From: Salegentibacter sp. R32
Lineage (GTDB): Bacteria; Bacteroidota; Bacteroidia; Flavobacteriales; Flavobacteriaceae
Assembly: GCF_008692195.1 (NCBI RefSeq)
Contig: NZ_RXOM01000060.1
Coordinates: 1-64,000, forward strand
Direction of reading: 5' to 3'
Length of the DNA: 64,000 nucleotides
Shown here: piece after piece, positions 34,341 to 43,063 of the stretch
Position numbering within the stretch: position 1 is the stretch's first letter
How the letters are laid out: every line of letters begins with the position of its first letter
Notes under the pieces: generated by a model
The model's input: only the letters and a program-made list of their open reading frames with translations
Databases searched by the model: none
Told to the model about the DNA's origin: nothing
Position numbers and translations under genes: made by a program

Positions 34341-35699
34341 TTGTGGGCTATTCTCTTTCACGTGGGGCTGGGGGTGCTGGCCAGTAAATTCCGGCCCTTG
34401 ATGCTGGCCTATGTGCCTTTGGTCTTGCTGTATTTTGGCTGGCAAATTGTACAGACCAAAAACAAAACAGTGGCGGTGCTGGCCGCGGCGGCTTATATCG
34501 CGGGAGCGGAGGTGTTTTTTAGAATGACCAAGGGCTATCTGTTTTATGAAACCGGCAAGTATGCGGTGATCCTGTTGATGCTCGTGGGAATGTTTTACCG
34601 CGGCTTCCAAAAAAAGTCCTATCCCTATTTGCTTTATTTTGTATTGCTCATTCCGGGAATATTGGTGACCATTAACGTGATTGGCCTGGAAGAAAAATTC
34701 AGGCAAACCATTCTTTTTAATTTAAGCGGGCCAATGGCCTTGATAGCTGGAGCGCTGTTTTGCTACGGACGGAAGATCCGTTTTAAAGACTTATTGAAAA
34801 TTTTAGATTATATGGTCTATCCTATCATAGCGATGACCATTTATGTGTTTTTATATACTCCGGGCGGGGATATTGCCGATATTGCGACTTCAGCGGCTTC
34901 CAATCCTGCCCTTTCCGGAGGCTATGGCCCAAATCAGGTCTCCACGGTTCTGGGCTTGGGGGTGTTTATCTTATATACGCGTTTTTTGATTCCTTATAAA
35001 AATAAATGGATCCATCTGCTCATGATGTTCTTTTTGGTGGCCATGGCCTATCGCGCTTTGTTAACCTTTTCCCGGGGAGGCGTCTTGGTGGCGATCTTGA
35101 TGGCGGCCGCCTTTACCTTTTTTGTCTATACCCGTACCGGGATAAAAACCAAAACCAAGGTCACCCTGAAGTTATTGGGCACCTTGGGCATCACCATCGG
35201 GATCTGGTTTTTTACCTTGCTGCAAACCGGGGGCATGTTGGGGTATCGCTATGAAAATAAGGACTCTATTGGCCGGGAAAAAGAAAGCATCACCACGGGG
35301 AGGCTGGAATTGTTATTGGCTGAATACCAAGCTTTTTTAGATCATCCCATGGTTGGAGTGGGAGTGGGGAAGGTAGATGATTACCACCGGGAAATCCTGG
35401 GGGTCGATTTGCCTACGCATAATGAAATTAGCCGGATGTTTTCAGAACACGGCATATTTGGGATTGTGGCTTTATTAATTTTAATAGGCTCCCCCTTATT
35501 AACTAAACTGCAAGGAAGAAAAAACATTTACTTTTTCCCCTTATTTATATTTTGGTTTTTAACGGTCTCCCATTCTTCCATGCGAATTGCCTTACCGGGC
35601 TATATGTATGGGCTTTCCCTCTTAAGTTTACACTATGGAAAAAAAACAAAAAAGAAACCACCTCATGAAAATTCTTTATCTGGGCAACCGGTTGGCTAA
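34341..35699 (+). CDS. O-antigen ligase/polymerase family membrane protein (WaaL/Wzy-like)
   Basis: At least 452 residues, about 11-12 predicted membrane helices. The long extracytoplasmic loop and the ligase-type motif lie in SIGREKESITTGRLELLLAE and FLDHPMVGVGVGKVDDYHRE, then DLPTHNEISRMFSEHGIFGI, matching the Wzy_C pattern (R in loop, H-N-E). It either polymerises repeat units or links glycan to lipid. The first usable standard start is TTG at 34341. The frame is open upstream to 34290, and ATT at 34296 would give a lysine-rich N-terminus that fits a membrane protein better. Stop overlaps the start of the next GT by 35 bp. Confidence 0.87.
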   Translation: MWAILFHVGLGVLASKFRPLMLAYVPLVLLYFGWQIVQTKNKTVAVLAAAAYIAGAEVFFRMTKGYLFYETGKYAVILLMLVGMFYRGFQKKSYPYLLYFVLLIPGILVTINVIGLEEKFRQTILFNLSGPMALIAGALFCYGRKIRFKDLLKILDYMVYPIIAMTIYVFLYTPGGDIADIATSAASNPALSGGYGPNQVSTVLGLGVFILYTRFLIPYKNKWIHLLMMFFLVAMAYRALLTFSRGGVLVAILMAAAFTFFVYTRTGIKTKTKVTLKLLGTLGITIGIWFFTLLQTGGMLGYRYENKDSIGREKESITTGRLELLLAEYQAFLDHPMVGVGVGKVDDYHREILGVDLPTHNEISRMFSEHGIFGIVALLILIGSPLLTKLQGRKNIYFFPLFIFWFLTVSHSSMRIALPGYMYGLSLLSLHYGKKTKKKPPHENSLSGQPVG

Positions 35700-36672
35700 A
35701 CACGGAAAAACCCCAACCGGCATCGATTTTATGGTTCCCCGTCTACGCGGTTTGTCGTATGAAGTGAAGGCGGTGTCCAGTAAAAAAAATAAGGTGTTAC
35801 GTTTACTGGAGATGTGGACAACTATTGTTAAAGAGTGGAACACGATAGATTATATACTTATTGATACCTATAGCACGCTTAATTTTTGGTATGCGGTGAC
35901 TTGCGCAAAACTAGCCCGAAGGTTTTCTATTCCCTACGTCTGTATTCTTCGAGGAGGGGATTTACCTCATCGAATAACGAAGAGTAGAAGGAGAAGTGAT
36001 GAGCTTTTTAAAAATGCGCACACCAACATAGGTTTGTCTAAGTACTTGGTCAATACTTTTCAGGACTTAGGCTATGAGAATATTACCTACATTGAAAATA
36101 CCATTGAGTTAAAAAACTATTCTTTTCAGCTAAAAAGTTTGGAATACCCTAAACTCTTATGGGTACGCTCGTTTAGTGAGATTTATAACCCCCAATTGGC
36201 GATTCTGATTTTAGAAGAAATTAAAAAAGATTTTCCTCAAGCTGAATTATGCATGGTAGGCCCGGATAAAGATGGCAGTTTGGAAAAATGTAAACAACTC
36301 GCAAAGCGTAAACAGCTTTCGGTAAAATTTACGGGAAAGCTTTCCAAAGAAGAGTGGATAAAACTTTCTAAAGATTATAACCTATTTATCAATACCACCA
36401 ATTTTGATAATACCCCTATTAGCGTGATAGAAGCCATGGCCTTGGGCTTACCGGTGATCTCTACCAATGTGGGAGGATTACCTTTTTTAATTGCCCATGA
36501 AAAGGATGGGATTTTAGTAGAGAAAGAGCAAGTAGCTCCTTTTATCCGGGAAATTAAGATCTTAGTAACCCACCCGGAGCGTGCCTATCAATTAGCTGCC
36601 AAGGCCCGAAAAAAGGTGGAGCAATTTGATTGGGAGGTGGTCAAAGAAAAATGGAAGAGGGTGTTGCAATAA
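35665..36672 (+). CDS. GT4 family glycosyltransferase
   Basis: About 335 residues from ATG 35665 (MKILYLGNRLAKHGKTPTGI); an ATG at 35635 would add a lysine-rich ten residues overlapping the ligase. The donor domain has KLLWVRSFSEIYNPQLAILI, AELCMVGPDKDGSLEKCK, VKFTGKLSKEEWIKLSKDYN and the E-x7-E motif variant in FDNTPISVIEAMALGLPVIS with TNVGGLPFLI. Usually found next to the ligase in flavobacterial exopolysaccharide loci. 39 bp before the initiating transferase gene, so co-transcribed. Confidence 0.88.
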   Translation: MKILYLGNRLAKHGKTPTGIDFMVPRLRGLSYEVKAVSSKKNKVLRLLEMWTTIVKEWNTIDYILIDTYSTLNFWYAVTCAKLARRFSIPYVCILRGGDLPHRITKSRRRSDELFKNAHTNIGLSKYLVNTFQDLGYENITYIENTIELKNYSFQLKSLEYPKLLWVRSFSEIYNPQLAILILEEIKKDFPQAELCMVGPDKDGSLEKCKQLAKRKQLSVKFTGKLSKEEWIKLSKDYNLFINTTNFDNTPISVIEAMALGLPVISTNVGGLPFLIAHEKDGILVEKEQVAPFIREIKILVTHPERAYQLAAKARKKVEQFDWEVVKEKWKRVLQ

Positions 36673-36711
36673 AAGAAAAAAACTATCTTAGCGAATTGAA
36701 AATTAAAGGGG

Positions 36712-38097
36712 ATGGCTAAAAAATCTAGAATACATTTTGAAATATCTGAGCGGAAGGTACTGCTCAGGATCTTAGATGTAGTTTTAGTCTTGGGAGGCTT
36801 ACAGCTGGTGAGTCATTTTTTGGATTTTGATTATTTTAAAGTGACCGATGCCCATTGGGCCTGGATTATTGTGTTGGCGGTTTACCTCACCATTTTCTGT
36901 ACCATTTTTGAATTGTACAACCTCCAAAAAACGAATAACTATACGAAGGTTTTTAAAAATCTTACCTTAGCGTGTTCGATGACGGTGTTATTCTACCTGC
37001 TCACTCCTTTTTATACCCCTAATCTTCCTGCCAATCGGTTTCAAATTGTCGTTTTTTATTTTACCTTATTGGGAAGCTTAACGCTGTGGCGTTTTGCTTA
37101 TATTCGGTTTATTTCTTCGCCCCGCTTTCATAAAAAGGTGATTGTCGTAGGAGACTCTTTAAATATTACTCAATTAGCCCAAGAATTACAAGCGGCCGAT
37201 CCCCATTATTTGGTCAGCGCTTATATAGATACGAACCCCAACACGCCCCCGGCCAAGGATATTCCTCAGTTAGCCTTGGAAGAGCTAAAAGATTTTATAG
37301 AAAGGGAGATGGTAGGGGAAATTGTGGTCTCTACGGCGTACAGTTCTAAATTAGACAAGCAACTCTATGAACTATTAATAGACTTATTGGAAGTAGGTTT
37401 TCCTATCCGGGAATACACGCAAGTTTATGAAGAATTAAACAGTAAAATCCCTGTGGATCATTTACGGGAAGATTTCTATAAATATTTTCCTTTTAGTAGA
37501 AGTAATCACAATAAACTGTATTTATTTTTTCATCGCTTGATGGATATTGCTTGTGCCGTCATCGGTATTCTTAGTGGTTCCTTATTTGTTCCTTTTGTAT
37601 TGGTAGGAAATATGCTGGGCAACAAAGGGCCGTTGTTTTATTCCCAAGTGAGGGTAGGAAGGCATGGAAAAGAGTTTAAGATTTTAAAGTTGAGAACCAT
37701 GGTGACCGATGCGGAGTCGAAAGGAGCCCAGTGGGCGCAGGCAAACGATACTAGAATTACCAAATTCGGAAAGTTTTTGCGAAAGACCCGCTTGGATGAA
37801 GTTCCTCAATTCTATAATGTATTGAAAGGAGAGATGAGTATGATTGGGCCACGTCCTGAACGCCCGGTATTTGTGAAAGAACTGGCTGAGGAAATTCCGT
37901 TTTATGAAATTAGGCACGTGATTAAACCGGGGCTCACCGGTTGGGCACAAGTAAGTATTAGCTACGGCTCTTCCGTAGAAGATAGTTTACATAAACTTCA
38001 GTACGATTTATATTACATTAAAAGAAGAAATCCTTTTCTAGATCTTCGTATTGTTTTAAAAACCCTGAGCACGGTTATTTTCTTTAGAGGGCAGTAG
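36712..38097 (+). CDS. wcaJ: Polyprenyl-phosphate sugar-1-phosphate transferase (WcaJ-like, initiating)
   Basis: 461 residues. Four or five N-terminal membrane helices, then a CoA-binding-like Rossmann domain (KKVIVVGDSLNITQLAQEL, about 140-158), a further membrane hairpin at about 275-300, and the catalytic bacterial sugar-transferase domain: FKILKLRTMVTDAESKGA (about 322-339), FLRKTRLDEVPQFYNVLKGE, MSMIGPRPERPVF and KPGLTGWAQV. It starts each repeat unit by loading a sugar-1-phosphate onto undecaprenyl phosphate at the inner membrane. Its position at the distal end, opposite wza/wzc, brackets the whole locus. Specificity (Glc, Gal or HexNAc) not readable. Confidence 0.92.
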   Translation: MAKKSRIHFEISERKVLLRILDVVLVLGGLQLVSHFLDFDYFKVTDAHWAWIIVLAVYLTIFCTIFELYNLQKTNNYTKVFKNLTLACSMTVLFYLLTPFYTPNLPANRFQIVVFYFTLLGSLTLWRFAYIRFISSPRFHKKVIVVGDSLNITQLAQELQAADPHYLVSAYIDTNPNTPPAKDIPQLALEELKDFIEREMVGEIVVSTAYSSKLDKQLYELLIDLLEVGFPIREYTQVYEELNSKIPVDHLREDFYKYFPFSRSNHNKLYLFFHRLMDIACAVIGILSGSLFVPFVLVGNMLGNKGPLFYSQVRVGRHGKEFKILKLRTMVTDAESKGAQWAQANDTRITKFGKFLRKTRLDEVPQFYNVLKGEMSMIGPRPERPVFVKELAEEIPFYEIRHVIKPGLTGWAQVSISYGSSVEDSLHKLQYDLYYIKRRNPFLDLRIVLKTLSTVIFFRGQ

Positions 38098-38112
38098 AAA
38101 ACCCCTCCCGAC

Positions 38113-38132
38113 CCTGCCTGCCGGCAGGCAGG
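38113..38132. repeat. REP-like palindrome, copy 2
   Basis: CCTGCCTGCCGGCAGGCAGG, a perfect 20-bp palindrome 16 bp after the wcaJ-like stop, free-standing (not inside a hairpin repeat). Confidence 0.85.
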
Positions 38133-38183
38133 CTCCCCCAAGGGGAGGAGGTGTCATCTAAAATGAAAGCCGGAATACTGAAA

Positions 38184-38345
38184 CCTGAGTTTTCTATAAA
38201 TGTTTTACAGGCCTGCCTGCCGGCAGGCAGGCATTTGGGACATGGAATGAATTTTCAAGGAAAATTTGTATCGAAATGCTACCAACATGGAAACTTCGAT
38301 ACAAAATCTTTTCCAAAGATTTCACTCAGTCTCCGAAATTTGAAC
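38184..38345 (+). repeat. Dispersed long-hairpin repeat, copy I, with nested palindrome
   Basis: All three stem blocks are intact (GAATGAA/TTCACTC with one mismatch; GGAAAA/TTTTCC; TTTGTATCGAA/TTCGATACAAA). The nested palindrome at 38211-38232 lies in the ACAG|GC|ATTTGGG joint exactly as in copy E. Confidence 0.8.
38211..38232. repeat. REP-like palindrome, copy 3
   Basis: 22-bp perfect palindrome (G + 20-bp core + C) nested in hairpin copy I. Confidence 0.85.
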
Positions 38346-38627
38346 TTTCTGTTTCCCACTTCGTACTGTATACTGTAACTTGTAAACTTGAACTTCCCTC
38401 TACCCACTAACCTCTCACCACTACTTCCCGCTTCCTACTGTATACTGAATACTGAATACTGAAATTCCAAATCCCAAAAGTCAAACTCCAATTTCAATTA
38501 AATATTAACTAATAACTTCTTCCCGCTTCATACTTCCAACTTCCCGCTGACTACAGTACATTACGAACCGTATACCTTATCTAGCTTTCTTTTCATCTGT
38601 GATAAATTCAGTGGTTAAAAAATAAAA

Positions 38628-40205
38628 CTAAACTTGCCTTTTCCTTCTAGTAAGTGCAATAAGGAAATACACAACAGCTAGAAATTGAGCAATTCGGGCC
38701 AAGTAATCTCCGTAGTTCACATAGAAGGTTTTTGTAGAATTTAAACTGACTTCCCCTAAAAGGCTTCCTCTCTTTTCATAGCCTAATTGTTGAATAAGCT
38801 TTCCTTTAGTATTGATAATGGCAGAAATTCCTGTATTGGCGCTTCGTACTACATTTTTTCGGGTTTCAATGGCTCTGAGGCGAGCATAACTTAAATGCTG
38901 TTGATGTCCCTGCGTATTGCCCCACCAAGCATCATTGGTGATGATAGCTAATAACTGTGCTCCATTCTTTACATATTCACTTACATAAGCTCCGTAAACC
39001 GATTCATAACAAATAATAGGAGCTACTTTCTCACCCGAATTTAAGGTAAAAACCTCCCGGTCAGGCTGCGTGGTCTTCATAGCTACAGTTCCACCAAGGT
39101 CAATCATGGCATCGCCTAAGATGGGTTTTAAAGTAGATTGATAAGGAAAATTTTCAACCCCGACTACTAGTTTGGACTTGTGATAGAGTTGTTCGGTTTT
39201 GGAGTTGTTGATTAAATAAGCTGAATTATAATCGTTAAACCAAACGTCTTCTTTGTAATAATTAGATTGTGGAGTGGTTTCAGCTTCATCATTGATCACC
39301 TCAAAAAAAGAAATTCCCCCTAAAAAATTAGCCGTGGGGTGTTTTACAATGATTTCTTTACTGTAATAATTAGCATCGGAATATTTGAATTGGGAGAGCT
39401 TTGTTCCATCCGCAAAAACGGTTTCAGGGGCGAGCACCAGTTGGGTGGAATCGGTTATTTTTTCTTCAGAAAGTTGTACCAGTAATTTTCCGATGCTTTT
39501 ATCGTTGGTGTTGTATTTTTCAGTATAAGGATTAATATTGGGTTGAAGGATAAGCACTTCCATTTTTTTCGAGTCGGGTTCTTCTTCCGCATAAAAAAGA
39601 AAAAGTGAAATTGCGATAGGAATACCCACCAAGAACACATTTCTTAACATACTTCGGTAAATGATCGTCTTGTCTTTATATTTTAGAAATAACAATAGGC
39701 TTTTATAAATGCTGAAGTTGACCAACAATACCCATAACGTTCCTCCAAAAGTTCCGGTGTATTCGTACCATTGAATCCACGAATAATATTCAGAAAATCC
39801 ATTTCCCAGATTCAACCAAGGCCAAGAGAACTCCCAGTTTAAATGCATTTTTTCAAAACTCATCCAAAGGGAAATAAAGAAAATGGCTGCTCCGGTAAAA
39901 TTAATCTTTCGGGCAATTTTGTGGTAAATAAGAAAGACCAATGTCATTAATAGGCTATTGACCAGGACGGCAAACCACATCCCGAAAGCGGTGGAATAAT
40001 AAAGCCAAGAAGTAGTGATGATGTTGAAAAGAAAAAAGCTGAGGTAAGCCAGGCCGAAAATTTTCCAAGAGTTTTCATTTCGCAGTTGGGATTCAGCAAA
40101 TAATAGCGGAACAAACCCAAAAAATAAAAGTAAGGGGAAACCATAAGTAGGCCAAGCAAAAGCCAATAACAATCCACTTAATAAGGCGAGTAAGAAATTT
40201 TTCAT
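38628..40205 (-). CDS. lnt: Apolipoprotein N-acyltransferase
   Basis: About 525 residues. Six or more N-terminal membrane helices, then a nitrilase domain with the catalytic triad: Glu near 261 in LVLAPETVFADG, Lys near 342 in LYHKSKLVVGVENFP and Cys near 399 in APIICYESVYG. It adds the third acyl chain to lipoproteins in the inner membrane. A TTG nine codons earlier (40232) extends the frame, but ATG at 40205 (MKNFLLALLSGLLLAFAWPT) gives a normal first helix. Preceded at 41-bp distance by the barrel gene in the same direction. First conserved housekeeping gene after the polysaccharide locus. Confidence 0.93.
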   Translation of the reverse strand: MKNFLLALLSGLLLAFAWPTYGFPLLLFFGFVPLLFAESQLRNENSWKIFGLAYLSFFLFNIITTSWLYYSTAFGMWFAVLVNSLLMTLVFLIYHKIARKINFTGAAIFFISLWMSFEKMHLNWEFSWPWLNLGNGFSEYYSWIQWYEYTGTFGGTLWVLLVNFSIYKSLLLFLKYKDKTIIYRSMLRNVFLVGIPIAISLFLFYAEEEPDSKKMEVLILQPNINPYTEKYNTNDKSIGKLLVQLSEEKITDSTQLVLAPETVFADGTKLSQFKYSDANYYSKEIIVKHPTANFLGGISFFEVINDEAETTPQSNYYKEDVWFNDYNSAYLINNSKTEQLYHKSKLVVGVENFPYQSTLKPILGDAMIDLGGTVAMKTTQPDREVFTLNSGEKVAPIICYESVYGAYVSEYVKNGAQLLAIITNDAWWGNTQGHQQHLSYARLRAIETRKNVVRSANTGISAIINTKGKLIQQLGYEKRGSLLGEVSLNSTKTFYVNYGDYLARIAQFLAVVYFLIALTRRKRQV

Positions 40206-40273
40206 ACCGGAAAAGAAATCAATAGGCTTCAAAGTTAGAAAAGTAATTGCAGTTGTGTGCCATTCAATTTGTT

Positions 40274-41347
40274 TTATCTAAACAAGGACCAATCGATTTT
40301 TAAGGAAAATACATTGGAATATAAAGCTACACTTTGGTCGCCAATATCGGTAAACGCATAGTCTAGGTGAATGCCTTTGTATTGAAAACCAACTCCAAAC
40401 CCCGGTTGAAATCCTACTTGGGTGGAGTTGTCAAACTGCTCTACATTCTGAAAATTCCCAACACCTCCTCGCAAATAGACCAAATCGATATACCCCACTT
40501 CAAAACCAAAAGACGGGGTGGCACTGACCGATGAGGTTGAAATGATATCGTTGGTTTGCGCAAAACGCATATGCATATCCAGTTCGGTTTTAATATCAAA
40601 ATCGTAATGAATAGTAAAAGTTTTAGCGACTCCTAATTGGAGTTTAGGAATGGTAATTTCAGTGGTTTCCGGCAGTTCTTGATTTTGACCTTCTACTGCT
40701 CCTTGAACAGTGCTGTATTCATCTTCGTCAATACTCCAAGTGTTGTAAGTGGTGGTGATGTCACGTGCCATCGCTCCAAATCTCCAGCCGTTATCACCTT
40801 CAAATTGAATGGAAGCATCAAAGCCAAATCCCCAGGAATTGGCAAACTCACCAATAATCCTTCTAATCACTTTGGCATTGACTCCATAGCGAAAACCCTC
40901 CAAGGGTAAATTACGGGCGTAGGATAAAGTGAACGCATAATCGGCGGCAGAAAAGTAACTAATGTTATCGTAATTAATTTGCCCGTCTTCTTCAATAAGT
41001 TGGGTGGTATTCATAATATTATCCACTCCAAAACGAATGACGCTAAAAGCGACGGCACTTTCTTGGTCTAAAGGCATCGCGCCGGCGATATAATCGTAAT
41101 TAGCGATGTTGGCAAAATAACTGGCGTGCATTAAAGAGATTTGATGGTCTTCCAACTCCAATAAACCGGCAGGATTCCAATAAGCAGCATTGACATCGTT
41201 GGTGGTGGCCACGACCGAATTAGCCATCCCAAATGCAGCCGCATCAACACCAATATTCATAAACTCATTGGAATATTTTCTAACGCTCTGTGCGAATAGG
41301 ATAGGACCCAGTAAACTAAAAATAAAGAGTAATCTACTTTTCACCAA
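40274..41347 (-). CDS. PorV/PorQ-like outer-membrane beta-barrel (type IX secretion-associated)
   Basis: 357 residues. A signal peptide (LLFIFSLLGPILFAQS) is followed by RKYSNEFMNIGVDAAAFGMA and AAYWNPAGL, the N-terminal hallmark of the PorV/PorQ/UPF0164 barrel family. Alternating beta strands continue to the C-terminus, ending in an aromatic residue plus Arg (KIDWSLFR). In Bacteroidota one member (PorV) shuttles type IX cargo; paralogues such as this one are of unclear role and are sometimes labelled PorV2. The type IX cargo at 51539 shows that the pathway operates in this genome. Localisation is certain; function is only family-level. Confidence 0.8.
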   Translation of the reverse strand: MVKSRLLFIFSLLGPILFAQSVRKYSNEFMNIGVDAAAFGMANSVVATTNDVNAAYWNPAGLLELEDHQISLMHASYFANIANYDYIAGAMPLDQESAVAFSVIRFGVDNIMNTTQLIEEDGQINYDNISYFSAADYAFTLSYARNLPLEGFRYGVNAKVIRRIIGEFANSWGFGFDASIQFEGDNGWRFGAMARDITTTYNTWSIDEDEYSTVQGAVEGQNQELPETTEITIPKLQLGVAKTFTIHYDFDIKTELDMHMRFAQTNDIISTSSVSATPSFGFEVGYIDLVYLRGGVGNFQNVEQFDNSTQVGFQPGFGVGFQYKGIHLDYAFTDIGDQSVALYSNVFSLKIDWSLFR

Positions 41348-41469
41348 TTAAAATTTTGCGCAAATATCTTAATTAATTTATAATATAAACTCTACTTCTG
41401 TTTATATATTGTTATACGTAGAAGGTGTTTGAATAGTTTTTTCTACATTAGCTTACAAAAAACTAATCC

Positions 41470-42225
41470 ATGCTTAAGAAACAAGTTCCCAATATCATTA
41501 CCTTATTAAATTTATTGTCCGGCTGTGTCGGCGTAATTATGGCGATGCAAAACCATTTAGTGGCAGCCGCTATTTTTGTAGGATTGGGAATATTTTTTGA
41601 TTTTTTTGATGGTTTGGCTGCTCGGAGTTTAAAAGTACAAAGTGAATTGGGCTTGCAGTTAGATTCTCTGGCAGATATGGTCACGAGTGGTTTGGTGCCG
41701 GGAATAGTCATGTTTCAATTATTGAAAAGAGCGGTAAGTTTCGAAACCACCCTCCCCAAAGACTGGAACAGTCCCGGGATTTTTGATTTCAATTTTCCTG
41801 TCTTTGCCCTTGTCGGTTTATTGATTACCTTAGGCTCAGCTTACCGATTGGCGAAATTTAATATAGACGATAGACAAACTTCTTCCTTTATAGGCTTACC
41901 TACACCCGCCAATGCTATTTTTATCTTGAGCTTGCCTTTAATTCTCATCTTTCAACCGGAAGTGTGGATGGTAAGTATCATTCTTAATAAATGGTTTTTG
42001 GTAGTTATCACGTTGTTAAGCTGCTTTATGTTGAATGCTGAAATTCCGCTTTTTGCTCTGAAATTTAAAAACTTCAGCTTCAAAGAGAATTGGTTCAGGT
42101 TTTTCTTTCTGCTGTTCGCTTTGGTGATGATTATATTTTTACAATTCATCGCCCTGCCGGTAGTTATTATTAGCTATGTACTTTTATCCTTAATTCTTAA
42201 TTCTACCTTGAAGAAAGAAGCATAG
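41470..42225 (+). CDS. pssA: CDP-diacylglycerol-serine O-phosphatidyltransferase
   Basis: 251 residues, eight or so membrane helices. The CDP-alcohol phosphatidyltransferase motif is complete: FFDFFDGLAAR (42-52) then GLQLDSLAD (61-69), i.e. D-G-x2-A-R-x8-G-x3-D-x3-D with all three aspartates. It makes phosphatidylserine, the precursor of phosphatidylethanolamine, in the inner membrane. Divergent from the barrel gene. ATG start preceded by an AT-rich leader. Confidence 0.9.
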   Translation: MLKKQVPNIITLLNLLSGCVGVIMAMQNHLVAAAIFVGLGIFFDFFDGLAARSLKVQSELGLQLDSLADMVTSGLVPGIVMFQLLKRAVSFETTLPKDWNSPGIFDFNFPVFALVGLLITLGSAYRLAKFNIDDRQTSSFIGLPTPANAIFILSLPLILIFQPEVWMVSIILNKWFLVVITLLSCFMLNAEIPLFALKFKNFSFKENWFRFFFLLFALVMIIFLQFIALPVVIISYVLLSLILNSTLKKEA

Positions 42226-42288
42226 TACCTTATTTATAATTATTCTAAAAAATAAGTCATCATCGTTTTATATTCAGATGAATAATTT

Positions 42289-42296
42289 TATTTTTG
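42289..42296 (+). promoter_or_regulatory. -7 box of the DUF4198-PepSY operon
   Basis: TATTTTTG matches TAnnTTTG, with TTTT at 42266-42269 exactly 19 bp upstream as a near -33 element. ATG follows 33 bp later. Confidence 0.5.
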
Positions 42297-42328
42297 TCTG
42301 CGTATTAAATTAGATTAATTATAAATAA

Positions 42329-43060
42329 ATGAAAAATATAATTCTTGTTCTGTTGCTGTTGATCAGCGCTAATTCTTTTGCTCATTACATTTGGTTAGAA
42401 ACTTCCCCCCACGGGAAACTAGGAGAGAAGCACGAAGTGAAAGTCCGCTTTGGTGAGTATACTTATGGAGCGATAGAAGAAGTAGAAGGAGAGGCTTTTC
42501 AAAGTGTAAAAGATTTTGAATTGTGGATGGTATCGCCAAGTGGCAAAAAACAAAAGCTAAGGATTACTGCTGACGAAAATTACTATTTGGCCTCTTTTGT
42601 TCCTTCAGAAAAAGGGAGTTATACCTTGGCTTTAGATAATAAAGAAATGACCGTGCTGGATTATACCCAATACGATTTCGGCATTTTTAAACCGCAATAC
42701 CACGCCAAAGCGAGAGTGGCTGTAGAAGAAAAAGCAGAAGAAATCAAGAAAACCAATCCTGATGGAATTGAAATTGTAGAGCTTTCCAAAGAAAACAATG
42801 GTAAACATGCTGAAGTAAGTTTACAGGTATTTTTTAAAGGGAAACCCCTAGCTGAAAATGAAGTAAGTATTTATGTTGCTGACCTTTGGAGCAAAAAATT
42901 AACTACCGATAAAAACGGAAAGATCAATTTTCAACTTCCTTGGGATACCCTTTATACAGTTGAAACGACTTTTAATGAAAAAGTTCCCGGAACCTTTAAA
43001 GGAAAAGATTACGAGTTTATTTGGCATTGTGCTACCTATGCTATTCAACTGAAAAAATAA
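42329..43060 (+). CDS. Periplasmic DUF4198-family protein (metal-uptake associated)
   Basis: 243 residues with a Sec signal peptide (MKNIILVLLLLISANSFA) and then HYIWLETSPHGKLGEKHEV, the DUF4198 start with its conserved early His. The second half is a beta-sandwich domain (EVSLQVFFKGKPLAENEVSI...) ending in IWHCATYAIQLKK. Family members sit in nickel, cobalt and iron uptake loci. It leads an operon with two small membrane proteins and a PepSY protein that begins 1-3 bp after its stop. Periplasmic metal or metallophore handling is inferred. Confidence 0.75.
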   Translation: MKNIILVLLLLISANSFAHYIWLETSPHGKLGEKHEVKVRFGEYTYGAIEEVEGEAFQSVKDFELWMVSPSGKKQKLRITADENYYLASFVPSEKGSYTLALDNKEMTVLDYTQYDFGIFKPQYHAKARVAVEEKAEEIKKTNPDGIEIVELSKENNGKHAEVSLQVFFKGKPLAENEVSIYVADLWSKKLTTDKNGKINFQLPWDTLYTVETTFNEKVPGTFKGKDYEFIWHCATYAIQLKK

Positions 43061-43063
43061 GTG

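Larger units (their letters stand above)
38098..38627. other. Repeat spacer closing the polysaccharide locus
   Basis: 530 bp between convergent genes. It contains two GCCTGCC palindromes, hairpin copy I and low-complexity CAGTA/TACTGAATACTG runs (about 38360-38580). The first palindrome lies just after the wcaJ stop in CCCCTCCC...GGGGAGG surroundings and could act as a transcription terminator, although a T-tract is lacking. Confidence 0.65.

Noticed and set aside
38098-38160. Palindrome as the terminator of wcaJ
   Set aside because: A strong stem is present but there is no run of T after it, and the identical palindrome also occurs away from gene ends.
1363-38345. Hairpin repeats considered as a CRISPR-like array or as simple terminators
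   Set aside because: Copies are far apart, not evenly spaced, and long (about 140 bp); no cas genes. The stem is not followed by a T-tract and copies occur upstream of genes as well as downstream.
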